Assembly (NCBI GenBank): GCA_025355115.1 | Contig: JANXLO010000561.1 | Coordinates: 1-5,356 of the forward strand | Direction of reading: 5' to 3' | Origin: Chthonomonadaceae bacterium | GTDB lineage: Bacteria; Armatimonadota; Chthonomonadetes; Chthonomonadales; Chthonomonadaceae | Length of the DNA: 5,356 bases | Shown here: piece by piece, positions 1 through 5,356 of the stretch | Position numbering within the stretch: the stretch's first letter is position 1 | Layout of the letters: each line of letters opens with the position of its first letter | Notes under the pieces: generated by a model | What the model was told of the DNA's origin: nothing | Databases searched by the model: none | The model's input: only the letters and a program-made list of their open reading frames with translations | Position numbers and translations under genes: made by a program

Positions 1-511
1 GGGAGCGGTCGCGGTCGGAGAGCACTGCCTCCGTGATCGGCCAGTTGATTTCGAAAGCCGTATCGTTCCAGCGATAGCCGAGCTCCAGCTCCTGCGAATA
101 GAATTCTGAGACTTGGTAGAATGCCTCCGTGTCCGGCTCAAGGGTCTGAAACCCATGTGCGCAGCCGCGAGGAACGTAGACCGCATTGCGAGACTCCGCG
201 TCAAGTTCGACACCGAACCATTGACAGTAGGTTGGCGAGTCGCTGCGCACGTCCACGATGACATCGTAGAGCCTGCCACGTGTGCAGCGAACGAGTTTTG
301 TCTCCTCGCGGGGTGCCTGCTGAATGTGCAAGCCGCGCAACGTGCCCTTCAGCGAACTATAGGAGACGTTGCACTGCGCAACGGCGGAGTTCAAGCCGTG
401 CGCCTCAAACTCCTGGGCACAGAAACTCCGAGAGAAAAAGCCGCGGTCGTCCGTGCGCGGCTGGAGCTCAATGAGATAGGCTCCGGGGATCTTCAGGGGA
501 GTAAATTTCAT
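1..511 (-). CDS. dTDP-4-dehydrorhamnose 3,5-epimerase family protein (RfbC-like), 3' end cut by window edge
   Basis: Cupin-fold sugar nucleotide epimerase. The family inverts C3 and C5 of 4-keto-6-deoxyhexose nucleotides in the cytoplasm. About 170 residues are visible, starting MKFTPLKIPGAYLIE. Seen: the DDRGFF motif (21-26), LRGLH with the presumed catalytic His62, Lys72 in ETKLVRC, VIVDVR (85-89), AHGF (118-121), the catalytic-type Tyr132 in FYQVSEFY, and LSDRD (164-168), which supplies the Asp of the His-Asp dyad. Known RfbC proteins run about 180 residues, so only a short tail is missing. The ATG at 511 overlaps the rfbG stop (ATGA) and has AGAGGAG at 521-527, 9 bases upstream. Because it directly follows CDP-glucose synthesis genes, I infer a CDP-4-keto-6-deoxyhexose substrate rather than dTDP. 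Ile63 (usually Tyr or Phe) and Cys117 in GCAHGF (usually Phe) are unusual. Family assignment is firm; substrate is inferred. Confidence 0.93.
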   Translation of the reverse strand, partial: MKFTPLKIPGAYLIELQPRTDDRGFFSRSFCAQEFEAHGLNSAVAQCNVSYSSLKGTLRGLHIQQAPREETKLVRCTRGRLYDVIVDVRSDSPTYCQWFGVELDAESRNAVYVPRGCAHGFQTLEPDTEAFYQVSEFYSQELELGYRWNDTAFEINWPITEAVLSDRDRS

Positions 512-1578
512 GACTTGTAGCTCCTCTGCATCGCTTCAAAACGTTCTATCTGATCGAGCGTCAAGGCGCGTGCGTCGGCCTCATTGGCTTTGTACCACTC
601 AACGACCCATTCGAGCGTCGTGGCCAAATCGAGGCACGGAAGCCAGCCAAGCCGAGTTTTGGCTTGGGATGAGTCGAGTTTGAGATAGTTCGCTTCGTGA
701 GGATGAAGGCCAGTGTCTTGCCGCCATGCTGCACCTTCGCCCCATAGCTCGGCCATGCGTTCGACAATCCACTGGACTGGCCGTGCGTCCGCATCGTTCG
801 GGCCGAAGTTCCAGCCGCCCGCGCATTCGCTTCCACCGTTCCAGCATTCTTCCGCCAATGTAAGATATCCGTTTAGAGGCTCCAGAACGTGCTGCCAGGG
901 ACGAACGGCGAAGGGATTGCGAATCATAACCGGTTGCCGGGCCTGTAGAGCGCGCGCAATGTCGGGGATTAGTCTATCTTTTGCCCAGTCGCCACCGCCG
1001 ATTACATTGCCCGCCCGCGCCGTTGCAATAATGGTTTTCGATTTGTCGTTCCCAAAGAAAGAGGCCCTGTATGCGGCCGTCACTAGCTCGGCGCAGCCTT
1101 TGCTACTGGAGTAGGGATCGTGGCCACCCATTGGCTCGTCTTCTCGATAGCCCCAGACCCATTCTCGGTTGGCATAGCATTTGTCGCTCGTCACTACGAG
1201 GCCAACTCGCGCCGATGGGACAGAGCGCAGCACCTCCAGCAGTGTCACCGTGCCCATTACATTCACACTGTAAGTCTCAATAGGATCAACGTAGGATTCA
1301 CGAACGAGGGCCTGCGCGGCAAGATGCAAGACGATCTCAGGCTGGAATTCCGTCATCAGGCTAGTGAGCCGGGTCAGGTCGCGTATATCGCCGATGACGG
1401 AACGCATGCCGTCGCCAACGCTTGCGGCATCGAAGAGTGATGGTGAGGTGGTAGGGGGAAGCGCATATCCGACGACATCAGCACCCAGGCACTGAAGCCA
1501 GAGCGACAACCAACTCCCCTTGAAGCCAGTATGCCCTGTGAGCAGAACTCTCTTGCCGCGCCAGAACTCCGGCGTCAT
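508..1578 (-). CDS. rfbG: CDP-glucose 4,6-dehydratase
   Basis: Converts CDP-glucose to CDP-4-keto-6-deoxyglucose with bound NAD+, the second step of CDP-deoxysugar synthesis in the cytoplasm. It is a 356-residue extended short-chain dehydrogenase, a normal length for RfbG. Seen: the Rossmann motif TGHTGFKG (14-21) right after the typical opening MTPEFWRGKRVLL, LHLAAQALVRESY (85-96), TSDKCY (130-135) with the active-site Ser/Asp/Lys stretch, the YSSSK catalytic Tyr156/Lys160 pair, AGNVIGGGDWAKDRLIPD (189-206), and RPWQHVLEPLNGY (226-238), all characteristic of this dehydratase. ATG at 1578 is chosen over an in-frame GTG at 1584: it overlaps the rfbF stop (ATGA) and has GGAAGG at 1586-1591 with 7-base spacing, whereas the GTG would sit one base from that Shine-Dalgarno. 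The stop overlaps the start of the epimerase gene in the same way. Confidence 0.97.
   Translation of the reverse strand: MTPEFWRGKRVLLTGHTGFKGSWLSLWLQCLGADVVGYALPPTTSPSLFDAASVGDGMRSVIGDIRDLTRLTSLMTEFQPEIVLHLAAQALVRESYVDPIETYSVNVMGTVTLLEVLRSVPSARVGLVVTSDKCYANREWVWGYREDEPMGGHDPYSSSKGCAELVTAAYRASFFGNDKSKTIIATARAGNVIGGGDWAKDRLIPDIARALQARQPVMIRNPFAVRPWQHVLEPLNGYLTLAEECWNGGSECAGGWNFGPNDADARPVQWIVERMAELWGEGAAWRQDTGLHPHEANYLKLDSSQAKTRLGWLPCLDLATTLEWVVEWYKANEADARALTLDQIERFEAMQRSYKS
521..527 (-). promoter_or_regulatory. Ribosome binding site of the epimerase-like gene
   Basis: AGAGGAG, one of the strongest Shine-Dalgarno matches in the window, lies 9 bases upstream of the ATG at 511, within the last codons of rfbG. 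Confidence 0.8.
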
Positions 1579-2345
1579 TTCCACACCTTCCAGGGCGCGG
1601 ATCCAGAGTTCCAGAGCTCCTCGAGGTGAAGCTTATCACGCAGAGTGTCCATAGGCTGCCAGAAGCCGTGATGCTTGAAGGCGGACAGCTGTCCCTGGCG
1701 GGCTAACGTTTCCAGAGGCTCGCGCTCCCATACGGTGCTTTCGCTCTCGATGAGATCAAGAACAGGCGGCTCCAAAACAAAAAATCCCCCGTTTATCCAG
1801 CCGTCGCCACTGGGGGGTTTCTCCTCGAAGCGATGGATTTTGTCATCTTTCATATCCAACACACCGAACCGACCTGGAGGCATCACCGCCGTCAGAGTGG
1901 CAAGCGTGCTGTTTCGCTTGTGAAAAGCCACCAGTTCGGCGACGTCCACGTTCCCAAGTCCGTCCCCGTAAGTCATGCAGAATGTCTCACCTTCGAGGTG
2001 ATCGCGCACTCTGCCGAGCCGCCCGCCGGTCTGAGTGCTGTCGCCTGTATCGACTAGTGTGACCGTCCACGGCTCCGCGCTATGCTGATGTACGATGGTG
2101 GTGTTGCTGCGAAAATCGAGAGTGACATCCGACATGTGCAGGAAGTAGTTCGCGAAATACTCCTTGATGATGTAGCCTTTGTAGCCCAGGCAGATGACGA
2201 AGTCCGTTAGACCGTAATGAGTATAGATCTTCATGATGTGCCAGAGCACGGGCTTGCCGCCGAGTTCAACCATCGGCTTGGGCCGGACGGTCGTCTCTTC
2301 GCTCAGGCGACTGCCAAGCCCGCCCGCGAGTATCACTACTTTCAC
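1575..2345 (-). CDS. rfbF: glucose-1-phosphate cytidylyltransferase
   Basis: Makes CDP-glucose from CTP and glucose-1-phosphate, releasing pyrophosphate, the committed step to CDP-deoxysugars. It is a 256-residue nucleotidyltransferase, matching the roughly 257 residues usual for RfbF. Seen: the nucleotide-binding signature LAGGLGSRLSEETTVRPKPM (6-25), WHIMKIYTHYG (35-45), the metal-binding YGDGLGNVD (126-134), GRFGVL (158-163), FEEKP (173-177), INGGFFV (184-190) and the typical C-terminus FWQPMDTLRDKLHLEELW (228-245). The start is GTG at 2345. It overlaps the stop of the upstream gene (GTGA), has GAGGG at 2352-2356 with a 6-base spacer, and puts the first beta strand at residue 2, as in homologues. 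A longer reading from 2438 would add 31 residues that lie within the upstream gene in another frame and resemble nothing in the family. Confidence 0.97.
   Translation of the reverse strand: MKVVILAGGLGSRLSEETTVRPKPMVELGGKPVLWHIMKIYTHYGLTDFVICLGYKGYIIKEYFANYFLHMSDVTLDFRSNTTIVHQHSAEPWTVTLVDTGDSTQTGGRLGRVRDHLEGETFCMTYGDGLGNVDVAELVAFHKRNSTLATLTAVMPPGRFGVLDMKDDKIHRFEEKPPSGDGWINGGFFVLEPPVLDLIESESTVWEREPLETLARQGQLSAFKHHGFWQPMDTLRDKLHLEELWNSGSAPWKVWK
1586..1591 (-). promoter_or_regulatory. Ribosome binding site of rfbG, decides the ATG start
   Basis: GGAAGG lies 7 bases upstream of the ATG at 1578 but only one base from the alternative GTG at 1584, so the ATG is the likely start. Confidence 0.75.
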
Positions 2346-3781
2346 GGATTGCCCTCGATTCGATGCGATTCCAACGGCCGGCCGCCACGTTTTGCAGACA
2401 ATCGCGCCGATCGAGCGGTGTACTCGACCGCGTACCATGCCAATACGCTGCCAAGGGCGACGAACAGACTTACCAATGAAGTCATGAGCATCCCTGGCCT
2501 GCTCTTGAGGGGCGGGCGAGCTTCATCTACTACGTTCATTCGGCTCTGAGCGGAGACGGTTTGAAGCTTCAGCTCGGCGAAACGGGTTGCGGTGGCTTCG
2601 AGGATTTTCAGGCTCAATTCGACCTCTGCATGCAGCTTTTCGAAGCCAGTGGCAGCGTCTTTGCTGATCTTGATGCTTCTCTCCGCTATGGCGATCTGCT
2701 CCAGAACTGTCTCGTACTCTACCTTGAGAGCTTCTCGCTTGGCATGTTCGGAGGTGTTGCCGTTCAAGATCGCCTCGGCTTGCTCACGAAGATGGAGGGC
2801 GGCGATTTTCAGATGCTCGCGTGCGCGGCGGACGGGGGGCGAATCGTCTGCCTGCTGGATGAGCAGGTTCTGCAGATCGCTGTGCGCTTCCGTATAGCGG
2901 CGGCGCGCTTCGGTGAGGAGCAAGTCTTCGGTGGGAATTTGCGCCAGAGCGGACGGGCTTGCAGAGAGAATGTGATTGGTCGCTTCGAGCGCAGCTTCGG
3001 TGGATCGTATTTGAGCCTCTAGAGTGCCTCGCCTTACAAATAGAGACTGCAATTGAGCCAGTTCGGGCGACTGCCCACTGCCGCTTGTTGAGCCTGCCGA
3101 CATCGTAGGGGATTTGCTGCCCCTGACAAAGCTGATCCACTTTTCAACGGCGGCCTCGTAGCTGGTGCGGGCCTGCCTCAACTGGATGTCCGCCGACTTC
3201 AGCAACTGCAAATCCTTGTCCGTGTCATTGAAAACGATGTAGTTCTTAAGCGCGGCTGCGTAGGCGTTGGTCACTACGGCAGTTGCGTTCCTGATCTTGG
3301 CGCGGCGGGCTTCGCTGTTTGGGGCCAGCCGTGGCGGCGCGTCGAGAGTCATTGTGATGTAGAGAAGACCGTCTGTCGCATTGTCGTCAAAACGAACGTT
3401 TCTCTGAAGTTTCTCGACTGCATCGTCGTTGCTTGGGAGATCGTAGAGATCGCGCAGATGGGCGGTCTTTTCGACCTGCTCGGCGAATTTGCGGCTCTTC
3501 AGCGGGCCGATATATTTTGCCTTGTTTCCGCCGCCCACTCCCGCGAGCAGGGCAAGCTGCGACCCGCCTCCCCCAGAAGCCTGCGAGAGCGAAATCGAGT
3601 CCATCGCGGAGTAGGACTGGGGATAGTAGAACAGACCGACGAGCAGGCTAATTGCAAACATGAAAACAGCGAAGACGATCCAGACGAGCAGGCGCTCACG
3701 GTAGATCGTCCGAAGCAGACTGCGGGTCATTTGAGCTGTGCTTGTGGAGGTTATTGGTTCGGTCGTGCTGCCTGTGGTCAT
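2342..3781 (-). CDS. Wzz/GumC-type polysaccharide chain-length determinant (polysaccharide co-polymerase), no kinase domain
   Basis: Inner-membrane protein expected to control chain length or export of a surface polysaccharide together with a Wzy polymerase or export channel. The 479 residues show the Wzz layout: a short cytoplasmic N-terminus with basic residues (RTIYRERL), a membrane helix at about 31-51, a large periplasmic part, and a second membrane helix at about 431-453 followed by a basic cytoplasmic tail. The periplasmic part has a glycine-rich stretch (70-85), heptad-like helices rich in Ala, Leu, Glu and Arg at about 188-220, 240-275, 286-340 and 345-412 (probable coiled coils), and the family's Pro-rich segment just before the second helix (VVDEARPPLKSRPG, 417-430). 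There is no Walker A or tyrosine cluster, so no fused BY-kinase. ATG 3781 is the first start after an in-frame stop at 3800-3802; its Shine-Dalgarno (CAGG, 5-base spacer) is weak. It is the first gene of the operon and overlaps rfbF by 4 bases. The class is well supported; which polymer it serves cannot be told. Confidence 0.88.
   Translation of the reverse strand: MTTGSTTEPITSTSTAQMTRSLLRTIYRERLLVWIVFAVFMFAISLLVGLFYYPQSYSAMDSISLSQASGGGGSQLALLAGVGGGNKAKYIGPLKSRKFAEQVEKTAHLRDLYDLPSNDDAVEKLQRNVRFDDNATDGLLYITMTLDAPPRLAPNSEARRAKIRNATAVVTNAYAAALKNYIVFNDTDKDLQLLKSADIQLRQARTSYEAAVEKWISFVRGSKSPTMSAGSTSGSGQSPELAQLQSLFVRRGTLEAQIRSTEAALEATNHILSASPSALAQIPTEDLLLTEARRRYTEAHSDLQNLLIQQADDSPPVRRAREHLKIAALHLREQAEAILNGNTSEHAKREALKVEYETVLEQIAIAERSIKISKDAATGFEKLHAEVELSLKILEATATRFAELKLQTVSAQSRMNVVDEARPPLKSRPGMLMTSLVSLFVALGSVLAWYAVEYTARSARLSAKRGGRPLESHRIEGNP
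2352..2356 (-). promoter_or_regulatory. Ribosome binding site of rfbF, decides the GTG start
   Basis: GAGGG lies 6 bases upstream of the GTG at 2345, inside the last codons of the Wzz-type gene. Together with the GTGA overlap it supports the short 256-residue form of RfbF rather than a longer one. Confidence 0.8.
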
Positions 3782-3923
3782 CGTTGCCTGTGGCTTGTTT
3801 CAAAATGGATTTTCATCCGGGAAGCAGGAGAAACTCGCAGGATGGATCAGATGAAGCTCGGGTGGGGGATGAGTCCGAAACTCCGCAGTAAAATCAAATC
3901 GTCATCCGAACGATGCAGTTCAG

Positions 3924-3953
3924 AGTATAGCAGACCGGTGAAGGGCCTGTCAA
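3924..3953 (-). promoter_or_regulatory. Sigma-70-type promoter of the polysaccharide operon
   Basis: Read on the minus strand, TTGACA (3948-3953, perfect -35) is followed by an 18-base spacer and TATACT (3924-3929, 5 of 6 to consensus), with TGC just before the -10, an extended -10. Transcription would start near 3917, about 135 bases before the Wzz-type ATG. This is a strong near-consensus promoter, so high basal expression is likely unless a repressor binds. An AT-poor 6-base palindrome ACCGGT (3934-3939) sits in the spacer, but its meaning is unknown. Not tested experimentally. Confidence 0.8.
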
Positions 3954-3980
3954 GAATCCACGCCTCCTCAGGGCTTGCCG

Positions 3981-3989
3981 TGCTATACT
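3981..3989 (+). promoter_or_regulatory. Extended -10 promoter of miaB
   Basis: TGC followed by TATACT (3984-3989) forms an extended -10. Sequence at 3960-3967 matches the -35 consensus poorly, as is common for extended -10 promoters. Transcription would start near 3996, leaving a leader of about 38 bases. The same nine bases occur in inverted orientation at 3924-3932 as the -10 of the opposing operon. Confidence 0.65.
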
Positions 3990-4022
3990 AAACTCAGTGC
4001 AAACTATCCAGTTACTCTTTAT

Positions 4023-4026
4023 GGAG
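4023..4026 (+). promoter_or_regulatory. Ribosome binding site of miaB
   Basis: GGAG with a 7-base spacer to the ATG at 4034. The other nearby ATG, at 4021, is in a different frame and reaches a stop after 13 codons. No in-frame start exists between 4034 and the upstream stop at 3989-3991. Confidence 0.8.
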
Positions 4027-4033
4027 AGCAGTC

Positions 4034-5356
4034 ATGTTGAGCGGAATTTTGGAAGCGTCTAACGCAGTCAAAAGTCGTGAATTGAACGGGGCTCCGGGCT
4101 ATCATATCATGACCTGGGGCTGCCAGATGAATGAAGAAGACTCGGAGCAGATGAGCCTCTATTTGGAGGAGATGGGGTACCGACATGTCGCGGATGCCGC
4201 GGATGCGGAGGTCGTGCTGCTCAACACCTGCTCAGTGCGTGCAAAGCCGGAGGAGAAGGTATGGAGTGAGCTTGGAAAGCTGAAGGAGATGAAGCGCACA
4301 CGGCCCGACATGGTGATCGGTGTCTGCGGCTGCATGGCTCAGGTTGAGAGCGTGGCCATTCAGAAGCGCGCACCCTTCGTCGATCTCGTGGTGGGAACGG
4401 GCAACATCTCTGCTCTGCCCGCCCTGATACGTCGGGCGAGAGGCGAGGACAGCGAGGAGGCCGCCAGTGCGCGGCAAGCCAGACGGGAGTACCGTGAGTT
4501 GATTCCCCTAACTCTGCTTCCCGCAAAGTCATTCCAAACGCAGGCTGTGCAGACGGCACTTGAGCTACCCCCACGAAAGGGAGCGATAGTTGCAGACGTG
4601 CCGAGCCGAATTTCAGTGCGCAGTCCGAAGCTGAAAGCGCATGTCCCAATCATGTACGGGTGCGACAAATTCTGCACCTTTTGCATCGTACCGCTCACGC
4701 GCGGTAGGGAGCGGAGCCGTCCGACAGCCGAAATACTCTCTGAGATCGAAGGCCTCGCGCGATCCGGCACAAGGGAGGTCACGCTCCTCGGCCAGACCGT
4801 CAACTCCTACGGCAAAAACATGCCTGAAGGGCGAGTGCCTTTCTGCGATCTGCTCGCCGACATCAACGCCATCCGGGGCATTCAGCGCATCAGGTTTACC
4901 TCCCCTTACCCTCGCGACTTTACAGACGACTTGATCGACGCTATCGGCCAACTGGACAAGGTCTGCGAGCACGTTCACCTGCCGCTTCAAGTCGCGGACG
5001 ACGAGCTGTTGACGGAGATGCATCGCGGCTATACCGTGGCCCGGTACCGTGAGATCGTCGCCCGGCTTCGAGAGCGTGTACCCGGCCTCTCCATAACCAC
5101 GGACATCATGCTCGGCTATCCAGGCGAGACAGCCGCGCAGGTGGAGAATACGATGCGGTTCGTGGAGGAGACTAGGTTCGATTCGGCCTTCATGTTTGCC
5201 TACAGTCCCAGGCCGAACACAAAGGCCGCCGCGATGGAGAATCAAATTCCGCAGACTGAGAAAATCGCTCGGCTGAATGCACTCATTGCACTGCAGAACG
5301 GCATTACGATTGAGATCAACAGAGCTCAGGTCGGCCAGACGTTTGAAGTCCTTGTG
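4034..5356 (+). CDS. miaB: tRNA-2-methylthio-N6-dimethylallyladenosine synthase (MiaB), 3' end cut by window edge
   Basis: Radical-SAM methylthiotransferase that adds a methylthio group to C2 of N6-isopentenyl-adenosine 37 in tRNAs reading UNN codons, using two 4Fe-4S clusters in the cytoplasm. 441 residues are visible without a stop. Seen: the N-terminal methylthiotransferase domain with Cys30 (TWGCQMNEEDSEQ), Cys66 (NTCSVR) and Cys100 (VCGCMAQ), which should hold the auxiliary cluster. The radical-SAM CxxxCxxC follows at Cys210, Cys214 and Cys217, in YGCDKFCTFCIVP with RGRERSRP after it. Further on are GQTVNSYG (253-260), HLPLQ (315-319), RGYT (331-334), GYPGET (361-366) and the start of the TRAM tRNA-binding domain (VGQTFEVLV). 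RGRERSR and the overall motif set favour MiaB over MtaB or RimO. Odd points: the stretch between the two cysteine sets is about 35 residues longer than in E. coli MiaB, and VAD replaces the usual SGS after HLPLQ. It is divergent from, and functionally unrelated to, the sugar genes. Confidence 0.95.
   Translation, partial: MLSGILEASNAVKSRELNGAPGYHIMTWGCQMNEEDSEQMSLYLEEMGYRHVADAADAEVVLLNTCSVRAKPEEKVWSELGKLKEMKRTRPDMVIGVCGCMAQVESVAIQKRAPFVDLVVGTGNISALPALIRRARGEDSEEAASARQARREYRELIPLTLLPAKSFQTQAVQTALELPPRKGAIVADVPSRISVRSPKLKAHVPIMYGCDKFCTFCIVPLTRGRERSRPTAEILSEIEGLARSGTREVTLLGQTVNSYGKNMPEGRVPFCDLLADINAIRGIQRIRFTSPYPRDFTDDLIDAIGQLDKVCEHVHLPLQVADDELLTEMHRGYTVARYREIVARLRERVPGLSITTDIMLGYPGETAAQVENTMRFVEETRFDSAFMFAYSPRPNTKAAAMENQIPQTEKIARLNALIALQNGITIEINRAQVGQTFEVLV

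Larger units (their letters stand above)
3782..4033. other. Divergent intergenic region between the polysaccharide operon and miaB
   Basis: These 252 bases separate two genes transcribed away from each other and hold both of their promoters. The leftward transcript would carry a leader of about 135 bases, the rightward one about 38 bases. I saw no JUMPStart/ops element, no riboswitch I recognise, and no hairpin with a T-run that would act as an attenuator. The only small hairpins found have stems of 4-5 pairs. Confidence 0.85.

Noticed and set aside
113..520. 135-codon open frame on the plus strand at the left end
   Set aside because: Antisense to the epimerase-like gene, which has clear catalytic motifs in its own frame.
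2346..2438. 31-residue N-terminal extension of RfbF
   Set aside because: It overlaps the end of the Wzz-type gene, resembles no RfbF N-terminus, and the GTG at 2345 has a well-placed Shine-Dalgarno and the GTGA overlap.
2561..3022. 153-codon open frame on the plus strand
   Set aside because: Antisense to the coiled-coil part of the Wzz-type gene; its Leu/Phe/Gly-rich translation is a mirror of Ala/Glu/Lys codons, and it shows no family motif.
3806..3817. Small hairpin GGAT-GAAA-ATCC in the operon leader as a possible regulatory structure
   Set aside because: Only a 4-base-pair stem with no extension and no T-run; too weak to call a terminator or riboswitch.
3975..3980. TTGCCG as a -35 box for miaB
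   Set aside because: It lies only 3 bases from the -10 at 3984-3989, so it cannot act as a -35 for it.
4021..4062. 13-codon frame starting at ATG 4021 upstream of miaB
   Set aside because: Its ATG is part of the miaB Shine-Dalgarno region, it has no ribosome site of its own, and it overlaps miaB out of frame.
4613..5245. 210-codon open frame on the minus strand inside miaB
   Set aside because: It lies wholly antisense to a gene with complete radical-SAM motifs, has no recognisable domain, and is the kind of long shadow frame expected in GC-rich coding DNA.

Overview
The window looks like bacterial chromosome of moderate GC (mid-50s percent by eye), densely packed with genes. Four genes lie on the minus strand and one on the plus strand, separated by one 252-base divergent intergenic region. 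The phylum is uncertain. The MiaB sequence (start of its N-terminal domain, long linker before the radical-SAM domain) does not look proteobacterial, and Armatimonadota or Acidobacteriota are plausible guesses only. Nothing in the window marks a mobile element, CRISPR array, tRNA or rRNA.

Left part (1-3781, minus strand): an operon for surface polysaccharide. In transcription order it holds a Wzz/GumC-type chain-length regulator (polysaccharide co-polymerase), glucose-1-phosphate cytidylyltransferase (RfbF), CDP-glucose 4,6-dehydratase (RfbG), and a dTDP-4-dehydrorhamnose 3,5-epimerase-like protein (RfbC family) that is cut by the left edge. Each junction is a 4-base stop/start overlap (GTGA, ATGA, ATGA), and each of the three overlapped starts has a good Shine-Dalgarno sequence in the end of the preceding gene, so the genes are almost certainly co-transcribed and translationally coupled. 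RfbF makes CDP-glucose from glucose-1-phosphate and CTP, and RfbG converts it to CDP-4-keto-6-deoxyglucose. The epimerase-like enzyme very probably acts on that CDP-sugar or a later derivative rather than on a dTDP-sugar. The pathway probably continues off the left edge.

Middle (3782-4033): a divergent promoter region. The minus strand has a near-consensus sigma-70 promoter (TTGACA, 18-base spacer, TATACT) for the polysaccharide operon, with a leader of about 135 bases. The plus strand has an extended -10 promoter (TGC-TATACT) for the right-hand gene. Both share the same 9-base extended -10, arranged as an inverted repeat.

Right part (4034-5356, plus strand): miaB, the radical-SAM tRNA methylthiotransferase, cut by the right edge before the end of its TRAM domain. 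It is a housekeeping gene with no evident link to the sugar operon. It has a longer linker than usual and a few unusual substitutions at conserved positions.

I see no convincing undescribed system. The items most worth following are the CDP-sugar cassette with an RfbC-type epimerase, whose end product is unknown, and the MiaB variations.
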